Positions 14,413 to 25,300 of a stretch of 64,000 bases of DNA are shown here, one piece after another. The DNA is from Torymus aiolomorphi (lineage: Eukaryota > Arthropoda > Insecta > Hymenoptera > Torymidae). The translations under genes and the position numbers were made by a program. The first letter of the stretch is position 1; each line of letters opens with the position of its first letter. The DNA is taken from positions 68,631,529 to 68,695,528 of the forward strand of contig CM070873.1 in assembly GCA_036365515.1 (NCBI GenBank), in the 5' to 3' direction. The notes under the pieces are model-generated. The model ran no database searches. It was not told the DNA's origin and saw nothing but the letters and a program-made list of their open reading frames with translations.

Positions 14413-15171
14413 CTGTTTTCAACATTTAATTCTTCTGTATTTCTTGTGATTAAAAAATTTTTTTAATTTTATATGTACAAGTGTTGGTATTGTATTGATC
14501 CTTCTGGTGAAAAAAAGTAACGTGCAAAATTTCTGTGAATAATTGTTGGTGACAGTCTCTGAACTGCTACATTATCTTGTAATAAATGTCTCTCATACAT
14601 GCGAATTTCTGTTTTCAACATTTAATTCTTCTGTATTTCTTGTGATTAAAAAGCAATACAAGCTATTAAATGTTGAAAACAGAAATTCGCTAGCAATTAA
14701 ATGTTGAAAACAGAAATTCGCATGTATGAGAGACATTTATTACAAGATAATGTAGCAGTTCAGAGACTGTCACCAACAATTATTCACAGAAATTTTGCAC
14801 GTTACTTTTTTTCACCAGAAGGATCAATACAATACCAACACTTGTACATATAAAATTAAAAAAATTTTTTAATCACAAGAAATACAGAAGAATTAAATGT
14901 TGAAAACAGAAATTCGCATGTATGAGAGACATTTACTACAAGAGGATGTAGCACAGCTCAAGACTGTCACCAACAATTATTCGCAGAAATTTTGCACGTT
15001 ACTTTTTTTCACCAGAAGGATCAATATAATACCAACACTTGCACATATAAAATTAAAAAAATTGTAATTGAATTTAAAAAAGAACAATTTATTTATAAAA
15101 AGTTAAAGTTATAAAGTTACCTGTAATGTTATTTTTATAAAAAAATAATAAAATAAACTTTGTGTCAAAAA

Positions 15172-15945
15172 TTACTTTGTAAAATTTTCAATAATGTTCT
15201 CTATTCCGCATACTCCTTCGAATATTTTGTCTTCAGGTAATTCATCCAATGCTTTTTTAATAGCTTTTAAGTAGACATCATTATCTTGAGAGGTATGCCC
15301 TGCTTTTTTGCTTCATAGTTTGCCGATACCTTAGGAAAAGCGATGTTTTCATTACCTGTTTTTGGAATTAATCTTTGATTGTCTGAACTTTTTTATACTG
15401 TAGACATATGACTTTGTTGATTTTTGTACTGTGATTTTGTGGCCTGTGTACATTCTGAAACGTCTTCATAAGTTAAATCTAAGTCATTAAATTCTTCATA
15501 GCTTCCAGTAGGTTCATCTATTTTCATTTTTTTATTTTTTTGTGTTGATATGTGATCTTCTAAAAAATTTCATATGCTCGGATAAGTAATAACTATTGTT
15601 GCAATTACGTGATCGTGCATACGAGCTCCTTAAACTGTGCCACCGCTTTTTGACATCAGAATCTGCAATACAGAAAATAAGAAATTAATATTTTTAGAAC
15701 AAATGAGACAAGACAATATATTTATTATTACAAACGTAAAATTATGATATTTATAACAAAGGTATAAAACCCTTACATGATAATTTTTGTTGTATATTTA
15801 CATTCAAAGAATTTGTAATTTTTATAAAGGCTTTCTCTTTTTCTTCACTAATGTAATAATTCGGATGTTTTTTGTTATATAAAACCGGATTTTTTTCTAC
15901 GCCAGCTATAATTAACAAATTAACATCTTGTTTAGGCATTTTCAA
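15172..15945 (-). pseudogene. MADF-domain protein, Harbinger partner gene, two exons with one frameshift
   Basis: Exon 1 (15945-15777) starts MKMPKQDVNLLIIAGVEKNP with the MADF opening (LI..VEKNPVLYNKKHPNYY), followed by EKEKAFIKITNSL. It ends at a GTAAGG donor. Exon 2 begins at 15662 after TTGCAG and continues SDVKKRWHSLRSSYARSRN, the conserved MADF centre, then LSEHMKF. A six-T run (15562-15567) shifts the frame; one base fewer restores an acidic linker running on to a C-terminal LKAIKKALDELPEDK segment, with a stop at 15174-15172. MADF/Myb-like proteins are the DNA-binding second gene of PIF/Harbinger elements and sit convergent to the transposase, as here. The assignment is strong; the copy is probably inactive. 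Confidence 0.8.
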
Positions 15946-17732
15946 TAAGAAGAAAAAATAGTTATTTGAAAAACATAAATTTTTCAGTAGAAATATAAGT
16001 ATTCAGAACCGCCAAAAGAAACCGAATTTTTAACAAAGTTCTTCTATTGTTATAGGTTAGTACACCCGAGGGAAGTTGATTCTTGTGGAACGTGCCGGGT
16101 AAATGGCAACGTCGCACAGCCTCTCGGCTGTCCACGTTCGAGTGACGGATTGCCATCTAGAATGGCGCGCTGGTCTATGGCATAAGAAATGACGTTATTA
16201 ATGGTTTTGAGGTTACAGAATGAAATTTCAAAAAAATAAATAATAAAAATTATCCAATTTTTGGTACACAGGAGGTGATTAAATATTAATAAAATAATTC
16301 TAATGACGTGAATCGTAAAATTTTTGATATTCTTACAAATATAATTGGAGTACCAACGGAACGCTTGACTTAGAAGTAGCCAGTGGTGCTCAACTCACAC
16401 GCAAAGTTCTAGCTGTTTTATAACTTCTTTTAGAGAAGCGTAAATCGACTTCGAGCAAGAGTATTACTTACTTAAATACTTAAAAATACAAATTCATGTA
16501 AATTTACATAATCTCTCTACTACTGAATCTATCTATTTTATTACAAAGATTATGAAGTCAATTTAACAATCTTTGTAATAAAATAGATACCTTTGAAGTA
16601 TGTGAGATTAGTTAACTAGTCCAAAGTGCTGGCACGGAAAGGTATATGGATTAATAAAAAAAAATATATAATTACAAATTAATAAACGACATATTTATTT
16701 AATCGATAATATATAATACATTATAAATACAATAGTGAAATTCAAAAGCACTTACAACTTTCAGTAATAGCTAACAAGTATACAATTTTTTGTTTGTATA
16801 ATTTAACTTTAACATACTACTAATAGATATTACAAAAGAACAATAAATCTAAGATTTCATGGAGAGCAAGGCAGTTTTAGCAGGGCAACGAATACGCAAC
16901 ACGTCGCTGAACATTACCGTGATATTGACAAATTTATCATGCAAAATCTGCTTGGGTTTCCATAGCAGTGTTTTCCGTTTCGCTGCTGCGTGAACGTCCA
17001 CCTTAGAATGCACTAAGGATATTGAACGAGGTCGTCGATATTCGTCTGATTGGTGTTTCCGGAGCCTGCGGCGTTGTCTCCTCGACGTTTATAGTTGACG
17101 TGGTTTGAGCACTTCTTTTTCATCGTCTGAAAAAATTACTGCGATCCATGGTCACCTTCTCCATCGCATCGTTGTCGAATTCTAACTTCTGCGAACTTCT
17201 GCTACTGAAAAAACTTGTGATACTATAAAAATAGTATATTAGGCAACTATGGTGGTCCCCTTTAACTCCATGTTGCGTATATACGATTTTTTCACCATAT
17301 CCGGGCCGAAAATACCACCTTCGCATTTCGGAGCCGGGAGCGAAAGTGATACTTTCGGTCAGGGTATGGTAAAAAATAAATAAAAAAATGTTATACCTTT
17401 CATAGGACTAGAATTGTTGCCAGGTAGTAAGTGATAACTCTTATATATTCCAAGTTGAACTTTGGGAATTAAAAAACTAATAAATTAGAATATATACAAA
17501 AACATTACTTTTTATTATAATAGTTAGGTTCTACCTGGTCAACATTTTCAGAAAAGCTAATTCGAAGTTTTGTCAATTATTCCAAAGTAGTTGCTTTACA
17601 GTGTCCATTATAACATTGTGTTCATATTCATTTTTCTTATTCTTTCTAATATTATCTGGAAATTGTCTATCTTCATCATCATCATTTGTATTTGAATTTT
17701 GAAGAATCTGATTTACTTGATGAAGTAGATTA
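15946..17732. other. Repeat-derived DNA with decayed coding fragments
   Basis: 16520-16595 is a small palindrome (TCTATTTTATTACAAAGATT and its inverse). 17100-17390 holds the second copy of the repeat seen at 11337-11575, in both orientations. On minus, 17085-16855 is open for about 75 codons in an Arg/Lys-rich frame, and 17730-17570 is open with an acidic NTNDDDEDRQFPDN segment followed by KQLLWNN and a stop. The latter may be the tail of the protein fragment at 17960-17733. I cannot name either. Confidence 0.4.
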
Positions 17733-18026
17733 TTATCCAAGGATTAATATAATGACACTATTATTATACAAGTTGATTACCTCAACTTTACCTCGTTGAG
17801 GTAGCAAACTACCTCCTTCACTGGAATATTCCTGCATATCTAAATGTGTGCTTTGTTCAGGACTTGGCGGACTAGGATCTTTTACATCTAAGTCACTACC
17901 GCTTAATGTAGTTCCTGTCACAAAATCGACGTTACATGTAAAATTTTTTTCAACTACTTTTTCGCATATTACAATATGAATGATGATGTAATTGGAAAGA
18001 AGGGTACTTGAACAAAAGAGCAACAT
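17733..18026 (-). pseudogene. Unidentified protein fragment inside a fold-back arm
   Basis: The minus-strand frame includes TGTTLSGSDLDVKDPSPPSP followed by an EQSTHLDMQEYSSEGGSLL stretch. This is low-hydrophobicity, Ser/Asp/Pro-rich text that looks translated rather than random. It ends near a GTAAAG site at about 17795. Part of it recurs inverted near 18540-18620 with stops, so it belongs to a duplicated, probably transposon-derived unit. No family recognised. Confidence 0.4.
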
Positions 18027-18625
18027 TTTTTGAAACCAAATTTAATTATTGATAAAGAAGATACCGCCATCTAAAAAAAATTCAACGAAACACAGGAATC
18101 TTTTTTATTTTTTATCCGATTTCAATTTTGAAGGTCTCATTTTGTTACATTTGCAATTTCAGGGTGAGGTACCGATTTGAGAATTAAAAAATTATCAATA
18201 CTTGTAAAGATACATCAAATTGTTTATCAAAAACTAATGAGTTCTTACAAACAATTGTATGCAACTTTACAGGTACTGATAATTTTTTAATTTTCAAATC
18301 GGTACGTCGCCCTGAAATTAGAAATGTAACAAAATAACACCTTCAAAATTGAAATCGGATAAAAAATAAAAAAGATTCCTGTGTTTTGTTGAAATTTTTT
18401 TAGATCACGGTATCTTGTTTATCAATAATTAAATTTGATTTCAAAAAATGTTGCTCTTTTGTTTAAGTACCCTTCATTCCAATTACATCATCATTCATAT
18501 TGTAATATGCGAAAAAGAAGATGAAAAAAATTTTACGGTAACGTCAATATTGTGACAGGAACTACCTTAAGCGGTAGTGACTTAGATGTAGAAGATCATA
18601 ATCCTCCAAGTCCTGAACTAATCAC
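17851..18625. repeat. Large fold-back, arms about 360 bp
   Basis: Left arm (about 17851-18206) and right arm (about 18266-18625) are reverse complements at roughly 90% by eye. Examples are TTCAGGACTTGGCGGACTAG against CAAGTCCTGAACTAA, and GGTACCGATTTGAGAATTAA against TTTTCAAATCGGTAC. The spacer is about 60 bp. There are no obvious target duplications. Confidence 0.8.
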
Positions 18626-18653
18626 ACATTTATACAATAAAACATATTAATAC

Positions 18654-19160
18654 CTGAATGTCAGTACGTTCAGAGATCCATTTCGCAATGGCTTGAGCTG
18701 AAAAACCAGCTCTTTGGATATCCATAGTATTAGCTGCCTTTGGTTTACCCTTTGCTGGGAAATGCATATAAACTGGAGCAGTGTTCAACCTGATCTAAAA
18801 TAAATATAAAATAAATATAAAGTCCACTAATGCAAAGAACAATTTGTTAGAGTACGACTGGGAGTAGTGGAAGAGATTGGCTACTATCACAAATTCGTCA
18901 TTAGCATGCCTGAAATATTTGAAGTTAAATTTCTAATATATTATTTAATCAATAAAAAAAGTACAGTAAATTTATTTACCAATCTGCATATTTAAAACAG
19001 TCGCTGTGGAGCCATTGCCATAAACATTACAATAACAGAATAGTTTCTAGGTGTTGCTTTAACAAACTCCTTAAAATTAGCGGTATTAACCTTCATCACA
19101 GGTCGTTTCATAGCCATGTCTGCGAGCTGCTGGACACAATCAGCCACTGATGAACTCTGA
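18654..19160 (-). pseudogene. OST3/OST6 (MAGT1/TUSC3-type) oligosaccharyltransferase subunit, pseudogene
   Basis: Three exon-like segments follow the family's order. Segment 1 (about 19157-18980) encodes QQLADMAMKRPVMKVNTANF then FVKATPRNYSVIVMF, matching the lumenal thioredoxin-like domain, and ends at a GTAAAT donor. Segment 2 (18909 to about 18825, after TTTCAG) encodes ANDEFVIVANLFHYSQSYSN KLFF. Segment 3 (18794-18654, after TTTTAG) encodes RLNTAPVYMHFPAKGKPK, then MDIQRAGFSAQAIAKWISER, ending CAG/GTATTA. Functional relatives are ER-membrane oxidoreductase subunits that aid N-glycosylation. Here the CxxC region is shifted and lost, the DEGSDVFQ-type link between segments 2 and 3 is missing, and no transmembrane exons follow. 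Retained introns argue for a duplicated gene fragment, not a processed copy. Confidence 0.78.
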
Positions 19161-19407
19161 CTCCATAATTAAGTCAATTATCAATACAATATTCATATTT
19201 TTAGGTTAATCAAACCATTTCTTTTTACAAATACACGCCGGAGAAGACGAGGAACACGGTGAAGGCAATAGCGACGACGAAGATGATGCTAATAACACTC
19301 TTTCTCTCTCTCTCTCACTCACTATATGTCTCTCTCTTTCGCTCGCTCTTTCACACATCATAACCTAAACACCGATTTCGCGCTCGCGTCGTCTGCGCGA
19401 CTATCTA
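19161..19407. other. Short gap with hydrophobic or acidic frames and a CT-rich tract
   Basis: On minus, about 19297-19228 reads as a hydrophobic run (VISIIFVVAIAFTVFLVFSG) that could be a signal or membrane segment of the adjacent OST3/6 copy. On plus the same bases read as an acidic run. Either may be chance. 19305-19345 is CT-rich. Confidence 0.3.
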
Positions 19408-19541
19408 TTCGCGATCGTACATTTTAACACGCCATCTATAAAATACCGTGCGGTGGCTTTAAGAACTGAGCGAGAGGGAATAGTTCTTATGGGCCGACCG
19501 CACGGTATTTACAGATGGCGCACTAACGTTCGATCGCGAAT
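19408..19541. repeat. Compact hairpin-forming inverted repeat
   Basis: CGCCATCTATAAAATACCGT starting at 19430 pairs with ACGGTATTTACAGATGGCG ending at 19520. The outer TTCGCGATCG/CGATCGCGAA also pair, as do the inner AAGAAC/GTTCTT. The fold is about 130 nt. It could be a MITE; nothing marks it as a functional small RNA. Confidence 0.55.
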
Positions 19542-19713
19542 ATCTGCGTAGCAAGCAGGTACCAACTTATTGGCGGTAAACTTGCGTAAATTTAAATGAA
19601 ATAAGAAAAAATTACAATAAATTTCAATTTTAAATCATTGTATCTTTCAATCTGATCCATAAATATATAAACATATTGCTGTAAATAAACATAGCATAAA
19701 GAAACACCAACAC

Positions 19714-20885
19714 TTAATAATTAATATAACTGACACCTGCATCGACCACTTTCTGAATTCTTCGTGGCATGGAGTCCGTTAATGCTCGAAAATATTCAGG
19801 TCTTTCCTGAAGATCAGCCCATGCTGCCATTACTCTTTCGTACAACTGATTTTCATTCTCGGCTATTCCAGGTAACCATTCCCTCACCGTTTCGGCCCAT
19901 ACATTTTCGATAATATTCAGGTCTGGGGATCATGCAGGCCATATTAATCGGTGGAAACGTGGATGTTCATTGTACCACTGTCGAATTATTCGTGCAGTGT
20001 GTACAGCACTGTTGTCTTCAACAATGTATATTACATCTTCATCGGGGTACCGTTCTTCCACAGAACAGCGTCTCCAAAATGTTTCGATAGACCTGCGCGT
20101 TCATCTGTCGTCCAATATCTATGATTTCTCCGGGCCCGTCACTGCTTACCCCAGGCCCAATAGGCCTTACTATGCCGGCCACTATATAGGACGTAGGTAA
20201 AACGTATCGCTTATCGTAGCGAGTGTTATCCGGTCTCCAGACTCCGTATCTCCTATCTTTGTTGGTTGCATGCACTTTTTCGTCGACAAAAATTGTTCTT
20301 CTCCACTGCTCTTCTGTCCTGTTCCCATATCTTTGAGCAAATTGTAATCTTGCCTGCATATGTGGATCGAGAAGCTTTGTCTTTTTGGCTGCTTTTCGAT
20401 ACCGTAAGTTAGTTCGAGTCTTGAGAGCTTTCCTAAACGTTTTAGCGCACACGTCAAGATTAAGCCTTACCAGCACTTTTGAAGCGGGGAGGAAAGGATT
20501 TTGCTCCATGTAGGCAACAGCTCTTTCCAAATCCTCGTCCATCAGTTTATCGCGTCGATTATTGCCTGATAAATTAAGAATGAAATTAATTTTGATATAG
20601 AAATTTATTTTTTTACATTTTTCGCATTTTTATAGAACTTTCGCGTTATGTTTTTGCGTGCGCAAATTGGGGCCTCTATACAGATTGTTGATTAAAATAT
20701 TTACCTATCCTTCGATCTTGCGCTATATCCGGAACTTCACCTTCCATTTGAAATTTCTTTCTGTAGTTATCGACAGTTTGTAGGCAGCAGTTCAAATTTC
20801 CACTAATTTGTGCATTGTTTAAACCTTGCACAATATAAAGCCTCATTTGTAGGATATTAGCTGGGGTAGGTCTAAACCACTCCAT
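19714..20885 (-). pseudogene. Tc1/mariner-superfamily transposase with an apparent intron, inactivated
   Basis: Exon 1 (20885-20705) encodes MEWFRPTPANILQMRLYIVQ and a helix-turn-helix (GLNNAQISGNLNCCLQTVDN), ending ATAG/GTAAATA. Exon 2 starts at 20565 after TTTATCAG. It continues in frame through LMDEDLERAVAYMEQNPFLP, a second helix-turn-helix, then the catalytic core: RRTIFVDEKVHATN (first Asp), VEDNSAVHTARIIRQWYNEH (second Asp) and SPDLNIIENVWAE (Glu). The stop is at 19716-19714. Lesions are a frameshift in about 20100-20040 and TGA for Trp or Gln before SPDLN at 19932-19930. The enzyme class excises and inserts DNA at TA. Terminal repeats were not located. Confidence 0.88.
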
Positions 20886-21605
20886 TTTGCAAATGAAGGT
20901 TACCTTTTCCTGAAATTAGATTTATATCGACATCGAACGCACTATAAATTGTTATGCAAATAAAACACTATCGCTCTTTTTCAATAAAAAGTGTTAATTG
21001 GATTATGTTGTTCTCAGCAACACCAGTATCATTAATATCAAAAAATGAATTATCGGGAAAGCGAGTGCTAATTTTCTTCAGTAAGGTCATATCAGACATA
21101 TTGTTTTTTATTTTTTAGTTTTTATATTATATTTTTTATATTTTAGTTTTAATTAATTTTATTATAATTTTTATTGTAATTTTTTTCTTTTTAGGATTAT
21201 CCCTTCTTAAAAAAATGATGAGCGGCCATGTTGAAGCATCTAAAGGCTTGATTTTGATTGGTCAATAAGAAGAAGGCGCGAGAAATTTACTGTTTGGAAT
21301 TTAATGTTTGAATTTTTTTTAAATGGAATTTTTACATTTACAGTAGTATTATAATGACAAGAAAAATATGAAATATAAAAAATATAAAAAAAAAATAAAA
21401 AAAAAGAGTAGTATAAAAATAAAAACAAGTTCTGACTTTGAAAAAATACTTAAACAAGTTAAAAGTAAAACGTAATGAAGATAGCATGCATAACCTCAAA
21501 AACAGAAATAGTACGCGCGAAGCGCGTTTGAATATCGCTTGTAATAATAAATTATTAAATATGAAACAGTTTATTGAATTATAACATTATTTACAAAATC
21601 ATTTT
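20886..21605. other. AT-rich intergenic DNA
   Basis: Mostly AT-rich. A small palindromic GTACGCGCGAAGCGCGTTTG lies near 21510-21530. No gene is seen. Confidence 0.5.
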
Positions 21606-22085
21606 TAATTTCATTAGATCTTTATATAGAGCCCAATCTATGGGAGCTAGTAGATCTCCTATTTGCAGATAACCACGTCGTAGAAATTTGCAAATTTCAA
21701 GATTTTGTTTCCGCATCCAGGCCCACAACCGTTCTATATCTGCCACTGTAAAAGATGTATGTATTAAAACGGTTAATACATGTTGTTAGGTTTCACTAAT
21801 AAATAGAGCTCTTTCCAGAAGGGGTATAATCCTAAACAGATTATCTCCATTTCACAAACCTTTAATTATTAGAGCCTGCGGTCGTTTATTTAACCTCTTC
21901 GTAATATTAATAAATATTTTATTAATAGAAAATGAGTCGTCTTTTAAAGCGAGGCCGAGATAATTATACCTCTCCAACTCTTCTTCCATGTAAAGAGGCA
22001 ATATTTGTCGCAACTCCAACACTTCTTCGTGATAAAGCAGCATACAAGGCATCTTGATTTTATAATCTGTAAATATAAAATACAT
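21606..22085 (-). CDS. Unidentified short two-exon gene candidate
   Basis: Exon 1 encodes MPCMLLYHEEVLELRQILPL (Met codon about 22052), then an acidic amphipathic EEELERY stretch, ending KRLNKRPQALIIK at a GTTTGTGA donor-like site near 21862. A TTTTACAG acceptor near 21748 leads in frame to VADIERLWAWMRKQNLEICK and a leucine-rich tail, with a stop near 21598. An acceptor-like TATTTACAG sits just upstream of the Met, so a 5' untranslated exon may exist. The spliced product would be about 115 residues with no recognised domain. The TATCGATA cluster at 22109-22183 lies immediately upstream, as expected for a promoter. It could instead be a transposon fragment. Confidence 0.4.
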
Positions 22086-22108
22086 TTTTCAACACACCCT
22101 GGTAAACG

Positions 22109-22183
22109 TATCGATACTACCGAGTATCGGGTACCCAAAATATCGATACAAAATATCGATATTTTTCATTGGAAATATCGATA
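22109..22183. promoter_or_regulatory. Cluster of four TATCGATA octamers (DRE-like)
   Basis: Perfect TATCGATA occurs at 22109-22116, 22141-22148, 22154-22161 and 22176-22183, with degenerate relatives to 22206. In Drosophila this octamer is the DRE bound by DREF and the BEAF insulator and marks housekeeping core promoters. It sits between the minus-strand candidate gene ending at 22085 and a short plus-strand reading frame at 22247, so a divergent promoter is possible. Binding is inferred, and a decayed AT/CG repeat is an alternative. Confidence 0.5.
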
Positions 22184-22246
22184 TCTCGAAATATCAATAA
22201 ATATCGCCCACCTCTACTGTGTCGCGCGATACATTTTTAGTACAGA

Positions 22247-22372
22247 ATGAGGTCCCTGGCTTCTTCTATACTTGCCTTCGGATCGCTCCCGCGCTCCTTG
22301 ATTATTTTATTTTATTTTTTTAGTCAGAGTTCTATTTGTTCTAAATCTTGTGACACGAAATTTAGTACATAA
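22247..22372 (+). CDS. Possible 41-residue peptide with signal-like N terminus
   Basis: The ATG opens MRSLASSILAFGSLPRSLII and a hydrophobic LFYFF stretch, then a short Ser/Cys tail (two Cys) before TAA. It lies 64 bp right of the TATCGATA cluster. Length and composition could easily arise by chance; it was too short for usual gene calling. Confidence 0.15.
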   Translation: MRSLASSILAFGSLPRSLIILFYFFSQSSICSKSCDTKFST

Positions 22373-25300
22373 CTTTTTCCTTCGTTGTTTATCCATACTT
22401 ATTAACAGAACAACGGATCATTATCCAAGTTTTAGGTTATGGCGCGCGCGCAAATACTCATCCTTAAATACTAATGGTAATGTAATATAATGGCAAAATG
22501 ACTCCGAAAATTTTCACGGTGTTATACCGGCCTGGATTAGGCTTGCCCTAAATGAGTTTATTGAACGGCAGAAACGGAAGTACCTTACAAGAAAAGCGTC
22601 ACATGCCGCGCGAGAGCCTTGCACGGCATACCCCATTCGGGTCATGTGATACCTACGGCACGCTGTATTTCATTTCTACTCGAGGCTCGAGGGTGTGATC
22701 AACGTGATATGGCCGATGGCAGCAGGTAGATGTAAATAACTGCTCATAAGGAAAAGAAAATGCATCATTGTTTAATATATTTGTTAATACATTACTGTGA
22801 TGATTGTCAATTTAATTGTATTTTCCATACTATGTAATGGAGAAATTAGAAATTGAACATTTGGAGATTATCAAATAATGTATATAATTAGCCGACGGAG
22901 GGTATTATGTTCCATACCTCTTATCGGTACAACGTCGGTAAGTTAGATAACTCAAGGTATACTATAATTACAATAATTAATACTAATTTAAAAAATAGTA
23001 TTCTATTCGTGTTATTGATATCATTATTATAATCACTATAAATTATAAAATAAAATATAATTTTTGTATTTTAATTCTAACTTAATTGTAAAATTTAAGA
23101 AGTAACTTTGAATTTAAAAGCTTCAAACACAAAAATAAACCAAAATATTTTTTGTTTATTATTAGCAATCAATGAAAAATATAAATTGCGTTAATCAGTT
23201 TTCAAAATATAATACTTAAATTTAAGTTTTTTTCTGGGGATGTACGATAAAAGTAAAATAACAGTTTGATTGTGTCTAATCATGTTTATTTGTTTGTGTA
23301 GATCTAATACTTCATATACGCTTAAATACAATTTTCTATTACAGAAAATAATATACGAAACTTAGGTAATGTACACGCTGTATATTAAATTTATAAATAG
23401 ATTTCTTTTTTAAAACTTTTCGGTTACAGCATCCAATGCGATAAGTGGTTAAATATATTAATCTCATGTTGCGGATGCTCTCTCGGGTAAGCAATAAACG
23501 CTCAATTCTCTTGACAAAAAGTATAAAAAAAAAGAAAAACAACGAAAAAATACCATTCCTATACAATATAATTACTCTTATAGAAAGAAAGTTTCCTTTT
23601 TTTTTCATCTCCGTTAAACATCTCGACTCGATGACAATTCAATTGTACATATTGACGAAATAATACTTTTTTTCCACGGGATTAGACTACGTTAGAAATC
23701 TTTTCCACGTCACTCTCACGTCTCGCACACGTGTGTCTCACTCTTTCGCTCTCTCCCACTCGCAGATCGTAATAGTAAGTCTAGGATGATGCATAATCTT
23801 GTAGTTTAATGATGATTGTGATGTAAAAACGCAACGCGCTCGCGTATAAAGGCGGTCAAACAACTAATTGTCATGCAGTGCGACACACTTTTTCGTAATA
23901 TTCATTTTTCTTTTTGTCATCTTTCACATCGTCTCGTTTCGCGAGTGTAAAAAAACGCGCGCTCCGTTTCCTTACGCTCCTCACCATCTCTGTGCATATC
24001 GTTTTAAAAAGTTACCGTGTGCAAGAAACGCATGTTATATATCAATATAGCGAATATATTAACTTCATACAAATCCGTCAGATTTCACAAAACTCGATGC
24101 GATTCTTTCACAGCGCGCGTCGTTTATTATTATTATTTTTTTCTTTCTTGTTTAACTTATTTTCTCCTCCAAATATCTCACGCGAATATCAATAAACGAA
24201 AGGAAAGAAAAAACGAAGATATTTTACATAAATTCAAGCGACATTGTACAATGCAAAAACCTTTCTTTTTTGTGTTTGTTTGTATATATCTTTGGTAGAA
24301 ACTACTAAATAAATATTATCGCTTACACAGTGCACTTTTCAAGTTCGAAGTGCTCGAGATTTTCTTTCATAAAATCTCGATGAAAATTTTTTTGCGCTCT
24401 CGTACCGAGTTACACTCGACACTGTTTTTTGTTTAAAAAAAAAAGGCCGCGCACGCGTCATGTACAAAAAGGCGTTTTTTTTTTTTATTTTGGGTATAAA
24501 GACAACAACAGAAAAGCAATCGATCGTTCGGGTAACGTGTTCTCGATGAAAAAGAAACGTTATTCTCGTGTACTGACGATACGCCAGATTGTGCGTCGAA
24601 GGTTCGCCGTATAGATTCAGCGTAAAATCGGACAATCGTATCGTGATTCGTACTCGTGATCGTCACTTATAATTCTAAATTGCAGCGTCAAATTCGTCTT
24701 CCTTGTCTGGATTTTCTTTCTCCAATTCGTTGATGCCTTAAAGATGCGAGAAAAAAAGAACGAAGAAATACGTCGCATTACAGAAAGTACGTATGGTAAA
24801 AACTGTACATAATAATTTGAACTCGTAGCGTCGAATGCATAAACGAATATACCGGTAATAAATCGCCTTCGCTTCATTCACTTTCTTCTTCTTTTGGAAA
24901 GAATTCCTCCACTAATCAAAGTCGAGCGCGTAGCTACGTAAAGATTAGTCTACTCAATCAATACCGCAGTGATAAATATCTCTTTTTTTTCTTTTTCTTG
25001 TCTGTCTAATTACTACGTAGCCTCTAATGCGCGCGCAATTGAAAATTTTTGTCTTGCAACGAGCAAAATTTTGCAGAGATGCTTTGTTTATAATATACAT
25101 ATTTTATACAAGCAAATGAGGATTCTACGGCATTCCTGCAACATTTTGTATGTTTCCCGACGAATTCAATAATACTATTTTTATATTTCGCATTCAGTGA
25201 TAACAATTTGACAATCAAATTTTCTTAACAAATCGGTTTGTTGCTTACATCATTTAGTGACGATTACAGCAGAAAACAATTAACATTAATTCATAAAATT

